Origin: Streptomyces rubradiris
GTDB taxonomy: Bacteria; Actinomycetota; Actinomycetes; Streptomycetales; Streptomycetaceae
Reading direction: 5' to 3'
Assembly: GCF_016860525.1 (NCBI RefSeq)
Contig: NZ_BNEA01000001.1
Coordinates: 1,133,501-1,197,500 of the forward strand
Length of the DNA: 64,000 nt
A program made the translations under genes and the position numbers. The notes below the pieces were generated by a model. The model made no database searches, was not told the DNA's origin, and saw only the letters and a list, made by a program, of their open reading frames with translations. Positions 40,310-51,775 of the stretch are shown here, in pieces; the stretch's first letter is position 1, and each line of letters begins with the position of its first letter.

Positions 40310-40842
40310 CCCTCGGCGGGCCTGAGGTGGTGCAACAGGAGTAACGCGGCCGCCATGTTGGCGGCCGGGACCTCCCCACGGGCGATCAGGTCGGGGACGA
40401 GTTTGAGGGGTACCCACTCCCGCCGGTCCGACTCGAAGTCGTCCACGGGATGTCCGGCGTACTCGCCCCGGTCGGACCAGTAGATGTGGTGCCGGGCGTC
40501 GGTGAGGCCGTTGGACGGCTCCACGGTCATCAGGTGGTGCAGGGGCCCCGGCCGCCAGCCGGTCTCCTCCTCCAGTTCCCTGGCCGCCGCGCTCGCGATG
40601 TCCTCGCCGTCCTCGACCACGCCCGCCGCCAGCTCCCAGCCCCAGCTGTCGGTGATGAAGCGGTGCCGCCACAGCAGCAGCACCTCGTTCGCCGCGTTGA
40701 CGATCGTCGCCACGGCCACGGGCCGCAGCCGGATCACGAAGTGGTCGAGGTGCCGGCCGTCCGGCAGCTCGACATCCGCCAGATTGACACGGAACCAGCG
40801 GGTCTCATACACGGATTTCTCACAGTGTTTCGTCCACTGCAC
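40306..40842 (-). CDS. Nudix hydrolase
   Basis: 178 residues from GTG 40842 with GGAAGG 9 nt upstream; the longer frame to 40899 is less supported. The Nudix box is GVVEDGEDIASAAARELEEE followed by TGW, with the metal-binding REXXEE. Upstream HLDHFVIRLRPVAVATIVNAANEVLLLW is the usual first strand set of the ADP-sugar pyrophosphatase subgroup. It hydrolyses a nucleoside diphosphate linked to another group. Substrate unknown. Confidence 0.92.
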   Translation of the reverse strand: MQWTKHCEKSVYETRWFRVNLADVELPDGRHLDHFVIRLRPVAVATIVNAANEVLLLWRHRFITDSWGWELAAGVVEDGEDIASAAARELEEETGWRPGPLHHLMTVEPSNGLTDARHHIYWSDRGEYAGHPVDDFESDRREWVPLKLVPDLIARGEVPAANMAAALLLLHHLRPAEG

Positions 40843-40906
40843 GGTATGCCACCTTCCGTCGGGGAGTGGCAATATCGCAGCAGGGACCGTGTACCCCACA
40901 GTGGGC

Positions 40907-42247
40907 CTACAGAGGCACGCGCAGCGCTCCGTCGATCAGTTCGGCGGCCTCGGCGGTACCCGCCGAGCCGCAGCGCACCAGGTGCTCGCGCACCGCGCGC
41001 AGCCGGTCGCGCAGCCGCTGGGACTCCATGCCGCGGGACTGCTCCGCCATCTGCACGGCGGTGGCCACGGCCTGGTCGGCGTTGCCCCGGCGCAGTTCGA
41101 TGGTGCTGAGCATGGCCAGCCGGTGCACCCGGCCCCGGTCGTGGGCGGGGGTGCCGACGGCCGCCGCCGCGTGCTCCCGGGCGCCGGTGAGGTCACCGAG
41201 ACTGAGCAGCGCCTCGGCCACCTGCACATTGACCAGCCCCGGCTGCACGTACCCGGTCTCGGCGGGCTCGTGGCCGCGCCGGATCCGCTCGGCCGCCGTC
41301 TCCGCGCGCCGGATGCGGGACAGCGCGCCGCCGCTGTCGCCGAGGTGGGCGTACGCCTTGGCCTGCATGGCGTACAGGTCGGAGGCGAGCGCCGGGGTGA
41401 TGTGCCGGCCGGCGGTGCGCAGCGCGGCCTCGGCGAAGGCGACGGCCTGCCGGTACTCCCGCATGAACAGCGACTGGTTGACCAGCAGCGCGATCACATA
41501 GGCGCCGAGTCCCCGGTCGCCGCTGGCCTTGGCGAGCCTGAGCGCCTGGTGGAAGTAGCGCTGGGCGAGGCCATGGGCGTCGGAGTCGTACGCGCAGATG
41601 CCCGCGATCGCCACCAGGGCGCCCGTGGCACGGTGCAGCCGGCGTCCGGTGGCGTCGGTGTAGCTGCCCCGCAGCAGCGGCGCGGCCTCGGAGTTGAGGA
41701 AGCCGACGACCCGGGTGCGGGTCGCCATCCCGCCGGCCTTGCGGTACATCTGCTCGTAGTGCGCCCGGGCGGCGCGCAGCACCTCGATGTCGGCCTCGGT
41801 GACCTGCTGCCGGCCGCCCCGGGAGACGTCCACGTCCTCGGGCGGGTTCTCCCACTCCCACACCGGCATCACGGCCGGGGTGCCGGTGACCGCGGGGGCG
41901 TCCAGCACATGGGGCCGCTGCTGTTCGTCCGACCGCCACAGGGCGGTGGCCCGCTCCACGAACCCGCCCAGCGAACCGGCGTGCGGGCTGCCCGGCCCGC
42001 CGGGCACGCCGAGCCCGATGTCGTCCAGCGTGACCGGTCTGTGCAGCCGGGCCGCCAGTACCTCGCAGATCAGGTCGGGCACCTGGCCGCGGGGCCGCTG
42101 GCCCTTCAACCAGCGCGCCACGGCGGTGTGTTCGTAGCGCAGCGCGAGACCGCGGGCGCGGCCCGCCTGGTTGACGTGGGCGGCGAGTCCGGCGTGCGAG
42201 ATCCCCGCCTCGTCCAGGATCGCGTCGAGCAGAGTGTTGGGCTGCAT
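40907..42247 (-). CDS. NsdA-like TPR transcription regulator
   Basis: 446 residues. The first ~70 residues hold a helix-turn-helix-like region (LLDAILDEAGISHAGLAAHV, YEHTAVARWLKGQRPRGQVP); the rest is helical repeats of TPR type (GLAQRYFHQALRLAKASGDRG, YRQAVAFAEAALRTAG, LGDSGGALSRIRRAETAAER). The layout matches NsdA of Streptomyces, a negative regulator of sporulation and antibiotic synthesis, of which several paralogues exist. It is probably a developmental or metabolic regulator. Starts 28 nt after the stop of the phosphatase gene. Confidence 0.8.
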   Translation of the reverse strand: MQPNTLLDAILDEAGISHAGLAAHVNQAGRARGLALRYEHTAVARWLKGQRPRGQVPDLICEVLAARLHRPVTLDDIGLGVPGGPGSPHAGSLGGFVERATALWRSDEQQRPHVLDAPAVTGTPAVMPVWEWENPPEDVDVSRGGRQQVTEADIEVLRAARAHYEQMYRKAGGMATRTRVVGFLNSEAAPLLRGSYTDATGRRLHRATGALVAIAGICAYDSDAHGLAQRYFHQALRLAKASGDRGLGAYVIALLVNQSLFMREYRQAVAFAEAALRTAGRHITPALASDLYAMQAKAYAHLGDSGGALSRIRRAETAAERIRRGHEPAETGYVQPGLVNVQVAEALLSLGDLTGAREHAAAAVGTPAHDRGRVHRLAMLSTIELRRGNADQAVATAVQMAEQSRGMESQRLRDRLRAVREHLVRCGSAGTAEAAELIDGALRVPL

Positions 42248-42275
42248 GGGATGCCCCCCGGGTGGCCTGGTGCCG

Positions 42276-43343
42276 TCAGCGTAGTGGCTCCGCCTTCACA
42301 CGGGGTGTGAACCGGGCGCCGGGCTCCGTGGCCGCCGCCCGGGGCCCGGGTCCGCGCGCGTTGCGCAGCACCAGGAGCGCCACGTCGTCGTCGGGGGTGC
42401 CGCGCGTGTGGTCGAGGAGGGCGCTCACGACCGTGCGCAGGACCGTCTGCGGGGTCACCGGCTGCCCCCGCACCGCGTTCGCCAGCACCTTCGGCAGCGG
42501 GAAGAACCGCCCCCGCGCGTCCCGTGCCTCCTCCGCCCCGTCGGTGAACAGCACCAGCAACTCCCCCGGCAGCAGCCGGCCGCAGGACCGGGCCGTCAGC
42601 TCGGCCGGCAGCGGGAACGGCCCGAGCGGCGGGAGCGGATCGAGGTGCGAGAGCGGGCCGACCGTCGTACCGCTGAGCAGATAGGGCCAGGGGTGGCCGC
42701 AGTTGAGGGCGCGCACCTCGCCGTCCGGGCCGATCTCCAGCAGCAGCACGGTGACGAACTCCTCCGCGACCGGGGCGTCGGGCTCGGGGCCGCCGTGCGC
42801 CGGATGTTCGGCGCGGGCGCGTTCGCGCAGGTGGCGGGCGAGGGCGCGGTCCAGCCGGCGCAGCACCCGGTCCAGTGCGGGCTCGTCGTGGGCGGCCTCG
42901 CGGAAGCTGCCGAGCAGGGCGGCGACGGTGCCGAGGGCGGCCAGGCCGTGCCCCCGTACGTCGCCCATCACCACGCGGACGCCGTGCTCGGTGGCGATGG
43001 CCTCGTACAGATCGCCGCCCACGCTCGCGCCCCGGTCGGCGGAGAGCTGGGCGGCGGCCACGTCGATCCCGTCCACACGGGGCGGCGGCGGACGCAGTAC
43101 GACGTTCTGCGCGGTACGGGCCACCTTCCGGGCGATCCGCAGCTCCCTGAGCAGGGTGTGGCGCACGTGCAGGATGAGGCCGGTGCCGACGGCGAAGAAC
43201 ACGGCGCTGGTGACGATGCGCGCCCCGAGGCCGTTCTGCTGGGCGAGCGGGCAGCCGAACTTGTAGCCGACCGCGACGGCTCCCCAGACCGCGGGCAGTA
43301 CCGTCGCCCGCCCGGTGGGCGCCCGTGCCTTGATGCGGATCAT
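42276..43343 (-). CDS. PP2C/SpoIIE-type membrane phosphatase
   Basis: 355 residues from ATG 43343. Two hydrophobic segments at ~residues 13-27 and 38-58 anchor it; a linker helix leads to a SpoIIE domain (PF07228): GIDVAAAQLSADRGASVGGDLYEAI with the metal-binding GGD, VVMGDVRGHGLAALGTVAALLGSFREAA with D and G, and LLVLFTDGAEEARDARG, PDDDVALLVLR. Such phosphatases dephosphorylate anti-anti-sigma factors. No partner anti-sigma gene is adjacent. It is followed by the NsdA-like gene in the same direction. Confidence 0.9.
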   Translation of the reverse strand: MIRIKARAPTGRATVLPAVWGAVAVGYKFGCPLAQQNGLGARIVTSAVFFAVGTGLILHVRHTLLRELRIARKVARTAQNVVLRPPPPRVDGIDVAAAQLSADRGASVGGDLYEAIATEHGVRVVMGDVRGHGLAALGTVAALLGSFREAAHDEPALDRVLRRLDRALARHLRERARAEHPAHGGPEPDAPVAEEFVTVLLLEIGPDGEVRALNCGHPWPYLLSGTTVGPLSHLDPLPPLGPFPLPAELTARSCGRLLPGELLVLFTDGAEEARDARGRFFPLPKVLANAVRGQPVTPQTVLRTVVSALLDHTRGTPDDDVALLVLRNARGPGPRAAATEPGARFTPRVKAEPLR

Positions 43344-43451
43344 GCCTGTGGTCCCCCATGTGGGCCTGACAGAGCAGTCGGACCGACCCCGAAAGGCCGG
43401 TCCGATTCTGTCGAGGGAAGGACCCGGGCGGACCGGATCACCCCGAGTTCC

Positions 43452-43465
43452 CACTCAAATGAGTG
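43452..43465. promoter_or_regulatory. CACTCA/TGAGTG palindrome upstream of the phosphatase
   Basis: CACTCAAATGAGTG is a 14-bp palindrome in the 202-nt gap between pheT and the phosphatase gene. It may be an operator; nothing else in the gap looks like a gene. Confidence 0.35.
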
Positions 43466-43545
43466 ATCCGACCGTCAGTCAACCCGCATTTATGCAGTTG
43501 GTGGAGGGATCAGTGCCCGAAAAGGGGCACCGAACCCACCCGCGC

Positions 43546-46058
43546 TCAGCCGCGCAGGACCGCTCCCGTCCGCTCGCCCGCGAGGGCGACCGCCGCGTCC
43601 CGCGCGGCCGACGCCTCGTCCACGGTCAGCGTCCGGTCGGTGGCCCGGAACCGCAGCGCGTACGCGAGCGACTTGCGGCCCTCGCCCAGCTGCTCCGCGT
43701 TCTCGTAGACGTCGAACAACCGGATGGACTCCAGCAGTTCGCCCGCGCCCTCGCGCAGCGCCGCCTCGACCTCCGCGGCCGGTACCGGCTTGTCGACGAC
43801 GAGGGCGACGTCCTGCGTGGCGACCGGGAACGCGGAGATGCCCGGGGCCTGCGGAACGCCGTCGCCCGCCGCCTCCAGGGCGTCCAGGTCCAGCTCCATC
43901 GCGCAGGTGCGCTCGGGCAGGCCCAGGGCCTTCAGGACCCGCGGGTGCAGTTCGCCCGCGTGGCCGACGGTCTTCTCGGTGCCGTCGGCGACGACCGCCA
44001 GCTCGGCGCAGCGGCCCGGGTGCCAGGGACCGTACTGGCCCTTGCGCACGACCAGCTCCGCACCGGCCTCGCGGGCGAGGGCGCGCGCCGCCTCGACGGC
44101 GTCGGCCCAGTCCGCCGGGCGGCCCTTGCCCCACCAGCCGGCCTGCTCGCGCGCGCCCGCCAGGACGACGGCCGCGTGCCGCGGCTGCTCGGGCAGCGCG
44201 GCGTTCAGCGCGGCGATCTCCTCGTCGGTGGGACGCCGGTCGACGGGCAGGTGCGCGGCGGCACGGCTCTCCTCGCGCGGGTGGAAGACCAGTCCGGTCT
44301 CGAACAGCGCCAGGTCGTGCGAGCCCCGGCCCGCGTTGCGCCGCAGCGCGCCGAGCAGGCCCGGCAGCAGCGTGGTGCGCAGCGCGGGCTCCTCGTCGCT
44401 GAGCGGGTTGACCAGCTTGACGACGCGGCGGGCCGGGTCGTCGGCCGCCAGCTGGAGCTGGTCGAAGACCTGCTCGCTGACGAAGGGGTAGTTCGGCGCC
44501 TCGACGTACCCGGCGCCGGCCAGCGCGCGGCCGGCCCGGCGGTGCAGCCGCTGGCGGTGGGTCAGACCGCGGCCGGAGGGCGGCTTGGGCAGCGTGGAGG
44601 GCAGGTTCTCGTAGCCCTCCAGGCGGATGACCTCCTCGGCGAGGTCGTTCGGGTCGGTCAGGTCGGGCCGCCAGGACGGGACGGTGACGATCAGCTCGTC
44701 CTGCCCGTAGACATCGCAGCCGACCTCCTGGAGGCGGCGGACGACCGTCTCACGGCCGTAGGTGACGCCCGCGACCTTGTCCGGGTGGTCGGCCGGGAGG
44801 GTGATGGTGTGCGGTGCCGAGGGCGCGATGACCTCGGTGACGCCGGCCTCCGCCGTGCCGCCCGCGAGCAGGACCAGCAGGTCCACGGTGCGCTGCGCGG
44901 CAGCGGCGGCGGCCTGCGGGTCGACGCCGCGCTCGAAGCGGCGGGACGCCTCGGACAGCAGCTTGTGGCGGCGGGCCGTACGGGCGATGGAGACGGCGTC
45001 GAAGTGGGCGGCCTCGATGACCACCTCGGTCGTCGCGTTCTCCGCGTCGTCGTGATCGGCGATCTCGGTGTTGGCGCCGCCCATCACGCCGGCGAGCCCG
45101 ATCGGGCCGCGCTCGTCGGTGATGACCAGGTCCTCGGCGTGCAGGGTGCGCTCGACGCCGTCGAGGGTGACGAGCTTCTCGCCCTCCTCGGCCCGGCGCA
45201 CGCCGATGGTGCCCTGGATCAGCTTGCGGTCGTAGGTGTGCAGCGGCTGGCCCAGCTCCATCATCACGTAGTTCGCGATGTCCACGGCGAGCGAGACCGG
45301 GCGCATGCCGACCTTCTGCAGCCGGCGCTGGAGCCAGATCGGGGACCGCGCCTCGGGGCGCAGCCCGGTGACCGTGCGGGCGGTGAAGCGGTCGCAGCCG
45401 TACGGCTCGGAGACCTGCACCGGATAGCCGAAGGCGTTCGGGGCCGGTACGTCGATCAGGGCCGGGTCGCGCAGCGGCAGGCCGTAGGCGATGGCGGCCT
45501 CGCGGGCCACGCCGCGGATGGACAGGCAGTCGCCGCGGTTGGCGGTGACGGCGATGTCCAGGACCTCGTCGACCAGCTCCAGCAGCTCGATGGCGTCCTT
45601 GCCGACCTCGGTCTCCGGCGGCAGCACGATGATGCCGTGGGCACCGTCGTCGCCCATGCCCAGCTCGTCGCTGGAGCAGATCATGCCGTGCGAGACCTTG
45701 CCGTAGGTCTTGCGGGCGGAGATGGAGAAGCCGCCGGGCAGGGTGGCGCCGGGCAGGACCACGACGACCTTGTCGCCGACCGCGAAGTTGCGGGCGCCGC
45801 AGACGATCTCCTGGGGCTCACCGGTGCCGTTGGCCTGGCCGACGTCGACCGTGCAGAAGCGGATCGGCTTCTTGAAGCCCTCCAGCTCCTCGATGGTCAG
45901 CACCTGGCCGACGACCAGCGGGCCCTTGAGGTCGGCGCCGAGCTGTTCGACGGTCTCGACCTCCAGGCCTGCCGAAATGAGCTTGGCCTGGACGTCACGG
46001 CCGGTCTCCGTCGCCGGCAGGTCGACGTACTCCCGCAGCCAAGAAAGCGGGACCCGCA

Positions 46059-46059
<1 letters not shown>
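43546..46059 (-). CDS. pheT: Phenylalanyl-tRNA synthetase beta subunit
   Basis: 837 residues from ATG 46059, overlapping the pheS stop as ATGA. Domains in order: [12 protein letters not shown], tRNA-binding OB fold (~40-155; [23 protein letters not shown]), B3/B4 editing domain (~210-380), B5, catalytic-like domain ([36 protein letters not shown]) and the C-terminal FDX-ACB ([23 protein letters not shown]). With PheS it forms the alpha2beta2 enzyme that charges and proofreads tRNA-Phe. Confidence 0.98.
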
Positions 46060-47307
<1,248 letters not shown>

Positions 47308-48441
47308 TCAGCCGAGACAGGCCGGGGTCGCCACGGGCAGGGTAAATCGGAACTCGGCGCCGCCGCGGGGGGCGCGGCCGACCGTGATGGTGCCGCCGTG
47401 GGCCTCCACGATGCCCTTGACGATGTACAGCCCGAGTCCGGTGCCGCCGCGCTTGCTGCCCCGCCAGAAGCGGGTGAAGACGCGGTTCATGGACTCCTCC
47501 GGGATGCCGGGCCCTTCGTCGCTCACCGTGACCGATGTGCCGGTTTCCTCGCTCTCGCGCGGGGACGCCGAGGGCGTGATGCCAATGGTGACGGTTCCCT
47601 CGCCGTGCCGCACGGCATTTTCGATGAGGTTGCTGAGCACCTGGTCGATCTTGTCGGGGTCGGCCCACAGGGCGGGCAGCGGCTGTTCGATGCGGAGCAG
47701 GAACCGCTCGGCGGGCTGGCCGGCCGCGACGTAGGCCTGGATGTGCCGGGAGACGGCGGCCTTGATGTCGACGGGCTGGCGGCGGACCTCCAGGCGCCCG
47801 GAGTCGATGCGGGAGATGTCCAGCAGTTCGGCGATGAGCCGGGTGACCCGGTCGGCGTCGGCGTCGACGGTCTCCAGCATGAGCCGCTTCTGGTCGTCGG
47901 TGAAGCGCTCCCATTTGGCGAGCAGGGTGGCGGTGAAGCCCTTCACGGAGGTCAGCGGGGAGCGCAGTTCGTGGGCGACGGTGGCGATCAGTTCGGCGTG
48001 GCTGCGCTCGGTGCGGCGGCGGGCCTCGGTGTCCCGGAGGCAGACGACCACCGACCGCACCGGGCCCAGCGGTTCGTCGCGCACGTAGCGGGCGGTGACC
48101 AGGACCTCCCGGCCGCCCGGCAGCAGCAGGTTGCGCTCCGGCTGCCGGGTGCGGATGGCGAGTCCGCCGTAGGGGTCGGTGAGCTGCCACCAGCGGCGCC
48201 CCTCCAGGTCCTCTAATGGCAGCGCCTTCTCCAGCGGCTGTCCGAGGGCTTCGGCGGGCGGTACCCCGGTGACGCGCCCGGCGGCGGCGTTGAAGCAGGT
48301 CACGCGGCCTTTTTCGTCGGCGATGACCAGGCCGTCGGGCAGCTCGCCCGGGTCGACGCCCCGGTGTCCGCCCGGCTCGGGCACAGGTGTGTCCCGTTCG
48401 TCCCGTCCCTCCGGCGCGGTACTCGTGCCGGCCACACTCAT
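47308..48441 (-). CDS. Cytosolic PAS-domain sensor histidine kinase
   Basis: 377 residues without membrane helices. A PAS domain (~30-130: LPDGLVIADEKGRVTCFNAAAGRVTG) is followed by HisKA with the H-box VAHELRSPLTSVKGF, and HATPase: N-box LSNLIENAVRHGEG, VSDEGPGIPEE (G1), RGGTGLGLYIVKGIVEAHGG (G2). It should sense a soluble signal and phosphorylate a response regulator, but no regulator gene is adjacent, so it is an orphan. Same strand as the methyltransferase and pheST. Confidence 0.92.
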   Translation of the reverse strand: MSVAGTSTAPEGRDERDTPVPEPGGHRGVDPGELPDGLVIADEKGRVTCFNAAAGRVTGVPPAEALGQPLEKALPLEDLEGRRWWQLTDPYGGLAIRTRQPERNLLLPGGREVLVTARYVRDEPLGPVRSVVVCLRDTEARRRTERSHAELIATVAHELRSPLTSVKGFTATLLAKWERFTDDQKRLMLETVDADADRVTRLIAELLDISRIDSGRLEVRRQPVDIKAAVSRHIQAYVAAGQPAERFLLRIEQPLPALWADPDKIDQVLSNLIENAVRHGEGTVTIGITPSASPRESEETGTSVTVSDEGPGIPEESMNRVFTRFWRGSKRGGTGLGLYIVKGIVEAHGGTITVGRAPRGGAEFRFTLPVATPACLG

Positions 48442-48491
48442 CCCCGTACCCCACCTCTCAGACGGCGCAGGGCCCCGCGCTGGTCACCCTA

Positions 48492-49355
<864 letters not shown>

Positions 49356-49404
49356 GTTGTTCTTCACCTTCGGATGAGTTCTCTTGCTCTTTCCACGCGG
49401 GGTG

Positions 49405-49454
49405 GCTGCGGCGCCCCGTAAGGGGCGCGGGGAACTGCGCGACAAGCCCTCACC
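49405..49454 (-). terminator. Dispersed terminator-like repeat, copy 3
   Basis: GCGCCCC (49411-49417) and GGGGCGC (49422-49428), inverted orientation, with flank GGGGAACTGCGCGACAAG shared with copies at 7156 and 15561. It lies downstream of rplT, past the main terminator. Confidence 0.7.
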
Positions 49455-49493
49455 GGCGGGCAGCCGAACGACTGCCTGGAGGTCCCAACAACA

Positions 49494-49523
49494 GGACCCG
49501 CAAGCTATGCAGCCTGCGGGTCC
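49494..49523 (-). terminator. Terminator of the infC-rpmI-rplT operon
   Basis: GGACCCGCA (49494-49502) and TGCGGGTCC (49515-49523) form a perfect 9-bp stem with a 12-nt loop, 32 nt past the rplT stop. Confidence 0.8.
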
Positions 49524-49555
49524 CGAAGTGAGCGTCGGCTAGAGCCAGCGCAGCG

Positions 49556-49939
49556 TCACGCGGCCTTGGGCGCGTTGACGTCCGACGGCAGCGCCTTCTG
49601 CGCGACCTCGACGAGCGCCGCGAAGGCGTTCGCGTCGTTCACGGCGAGCTCGGCCAGGATCTTGCGGTCGACCTCGACGTTCGCGGCCTTCAGACCCTGG
49701 ATGAAGCGGTTGTAGGTGATGCCGTTGGCGCGGGCAGCGGCGTTGATGCGCTGGATCCACAGCTGACGGAAGTCGCCCTTGCGCTTCTTGCGGTCGTTGT
49801 AGTTGTAGACCAGCGAGTGGGTGACCTGCTCCTTGGCCTTGCGGTACAGGCGCGAACGCTGACCGCGGTAGCCGGAGGCCTGCTCCAGGATCGCCCGGCG
49901 CTTCTTGTGGGCGTTGACTGCCCGCTTGACGCGTGCCAC
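49556..49939 (-). CDS. rplT: Ribosomal protein L20
   Basis: 127 residues: [39 protein letters not shown] and RDFRQLW-type [18 protein letters not shown] are the L20 signature. It binds 23S rRNA early in large-subunit assembly, and in other bacteria represses its own operon by binding the infC leader. Last gene of infC-rpmI-rplT. Confidence 0.98.
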   Translation of the reverse strand: MARVKRAVNAHKKRRAILEQASGYRGQRSRLYRKAKEQVTHSLVYNYNDRKKRKGDFRQLWIQRINAAARANGITYNRFIQGLKAANVEVDRKILAELAVNDANAFAALVEVAQKALPSDVNAPKAA

Positions 49940-50037
49940 TTGTTAACTCCTTGTAGCGGGGTCGTGGGGGTCCTCACACGACCCGGAAACGATTCGGTCC
50001 CGGTCCAGACGCACGGCGCTCACAGGGCGCCGCCGCG

Positions 50038-50232
50038 TCACTTGCCGAGAAGCTTCTTGATCTTCGCGGCGTCGCCCGGGGCCATCTCGGCGTTGCCGGT
50101 GAGGCGACGCGTGACGCGGGACGACTTGTGCTCAAGCAGGTGGCGCTTGCCGGCGCGCTCACGGAGCACCTTGCCGGAGCCGGTGACCTTGAAGCGCTTG
50201 CTGGCACCGCTGTGCGACTTGTTCTTCGGCAT
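50038..50232 (-). CDS. rpmI: Ribosomal protein L35
   Basis: 64 residues: [20 protein letters not shown] and [14 protein letters not shown] are typical of L35. It sits between infC and rplT, 98 nt before rplT, the usual order. Large-subunit protein. Confidence 0.97.
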   Translation of the reverse strand: MPKNKSHSGASKRFKVTGSGKVLRERAGKRHLLEHKSSRVTRRLTGNAEMAPGDAAKIKKLLGK

Positions 50233-50354
50233 AGCGCCGTTATCTCCTCGTCGGTGGCGCTCCGGTGCCCGGTCGTGAAACCGGGCACGGCGGAGCGTCG
50301 CTCTCTTCTTTCGGTTACATCCTCGGGGACGTACACGGAGCACATCCCCCGGGA

Positions 50355-50993
50355 TCACGCCTCGGCGGGCTCCTCGGCGGACGCCTGAGCCTCGGCGGGG
50401 TTCTGCGAGCGGCCGGGGTTGGCCTTCGCCTCCGCCTTGCGGGCCTCCTGCGCCTGACGGGCCTCGGCCATCGCCTCGGTCTTCTTCTTGTGCGGACCGA
50501 GGACCATGATCATGTTGCGGCCGTCCTGCTTCGGGTTCGACTCCACGAAACCGAGGTCCTGGACGTCCTCCGCGAGCCGCTGGAGCAGGCGGTAGCCCAG
50601 CTCGGGGCGGGACTGCTCACGGCCACGGAACATGATCGTGATCTTGACCTTGTCGCCCTGCTTGAGGAACCGGACGACGTGACCCTTCTTGGTGTCGTAG
50701 TCGTGCGGGTCGATCTTCGGCCGGAGCTTCATCTCCTTGATGACCGTGTGCGCCTGGTTCTTGCGCGCCTCACGGGCCTTCATGGCCGACTCGTACTTGA
50801 ACTTCCCGTAGTCCATGAGCTTGCACACGGGCGGACGGGCGTTCGCCGCGACCTCGACCAGGTCCAGGTCGTACTCCTGCGCAAGCTCCAGTGCCTTCGC
50901 GAGCGGCACGATGCCGACCTGCTCGCCACTGGGACCGACAAGTCGCACCTCGGGAACGCGAATCCGGTCGTTGATGCGGGGCTCGGCGCTGAT
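50355..50993 (-). CDS. infC: Translation initiation factor IF-3, AUC start
   Basis: 212 residues. The only start that fits the protein ([20 protein letters not shown]) is ATC at 50993, 4 nt after AGGAGG; no ATG, GTG or TTG lies in the right place. Non-standard infC starts are a known autoregulatory device, since IF-3 itself rejects such codons. IF-3 [39 protein letters not shown]-3 [35 protein letters not shown]. The last ~35 residues are an Ala/Glu-rich tail usual in actinobacteria. The frame upstream is open to 51263, but this is leader RNA. Confidence 0.95.
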   Translation of the reverse strand: MSAEPRINDRIRVPEVRLVGPSGEQVGIVPLAKALELAQEYDLDLVEVAANARPPVCKLMDYGKFKYESAMKAREARKNQAHTVIKEMKLRPKIDPHDYDTKKGHVVRFLKQGDKVKITIMFRGREQSRPELGYRLLQRLAEDVQDLGFVESNPKQDGRNMIMVLGPHKKKTEAMAEARQAQEARKAEAKANPGRSQNPAEAQASAEEPAEA

Positions 50994-51078
50994 GGATCCT
51001 CCTCGGTAGCACCACGCGACGGTCTGGCGGACAGCCGCGTAACGTCTGTGTTCGTTAGACCTAACCGCGCCGAAGCAA

Positions 51079-51109
51079 CAAAAATGCCCCGGACGATCAC
51101 CTGCGGGGC
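51079..51109 (-). promoter_or_regulatory. Intrinsic terminator (attenuator) in the infC leader
   Basis: On the transcribed strand GCCCCG and CGGGGC (51104-51109 and 51086-51091) enclose a 12-nt loop and are followed by ATTTTTG. It lies 86 nt before infC and well after the promoter at 51291-51320, so it can only end transcription within the leader. Confidence 0.65.
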
Positions 51110-51290
51110 TCCAATACATCCGGAGCACCGCCGCGATGTCGCGGGGCGCGCTTTCGGGCGACTCCATCGCCCGTACGGAACGATGGCGGTCACCTGACCG
51201 GACCCGCCGTCCCGGGGGACGGAGCAGGTGGGAGATCGGAGCCTCCACTTGTGGGCCGAACACGCAGGTGTCCGGCCGGTCGTTTCCCCC

Positions 51291-51320
51291 AGACTACAGG
51301 GTTGCCACAGAGGGTGCCAA
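51291..51320 (-). promoter_or_regulatory. Promoter of the infC operon
   Basis: Reverse strand TTGGCA (51315-51320) and TAGTCT (51291-51296), spacing 18 nt, a good HrdB-type promoter. It implies a leader of about 290 nt before infC. That leader, with the DUF1844 promoter, fills the gene-free region 50994-51393. Confidence 0.6.
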
Positions 51321-51393
51321 ACCGTGCGCCGGGGCCGTGCGGGGCGGGCTCCCGCGGGCCGGGGCGCGTCCGGCGGGGCCTATCGTGTGGGGC

Positions 51394-51750
51394 ATGAGTG
51401 ACACCCCTCCTGAGTCCCCCGACTTCGACGCGATGACCCGGGACATCGCCGAGGTCCCCGCCGTCGAGGTGATCGTGACGGTCGCCGTCAACCTGATGAG
51501 CGCCGCCGCCGTGAAGCTCGGGCTGAGCGAGGAGGGCGAGAAGTACAAGGACCTGGACGAGGCCCGCAAGCTGATCACCGGGCTCGCCGGTCTGCTGGAC
51601 GCGAGCGCGACCGAGATCAGCTCCTTCCACGCGGCCCCGCTGCGCGACGGCCTGAAGTCGCTCCAGCTGGCGTTCCGCGAGGCGTCGGTCGTCCCGGACG
51701 AGCCGGGCCAGGGTCCGGGCGAGAAGTACACCGGCCCGGTCTACGGCTGA
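51394..51750 (+). CDS. DUF1844-family protein
   Basis: 118 residues from ATG 51394. A TATCGT -10-like box ends 7 nt before the ATG and no ribosome site is seen, so a leaderless mRNA is likely. The body VIVTVAVNLMSAAAVKLGLS, LDEARKLITGLAGLLDA is the DUF1844 helical domain (PF08899), found in actinobacteria beside infC. Function unknown; the position next to infC is conserved as I recall, which hints at a translation-linked role. Confidence 0.88.
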   Translation: MSDTPPESPDFDAMTRDIAEVPAVEVIVTVAVNLMSAAAVKLGLSEEGEKYKDLDEARKLITGLAGLLDASATEISSFHAAPLRDGLKSLQLAFREASVVPDEPGQGPGEKYTGPVYG

Positions 51751-51775
51751 CCCCGCCCGTACCTCGCGTACGGTC

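Noticed and set aside
50994..51263. N-terminal extension of IF-3 to 302 residues
   Set aside because: The frame is open but the extension has no IF-3 features, spans a terminator hairpin, and the ribosome site stands before ATC 50993.
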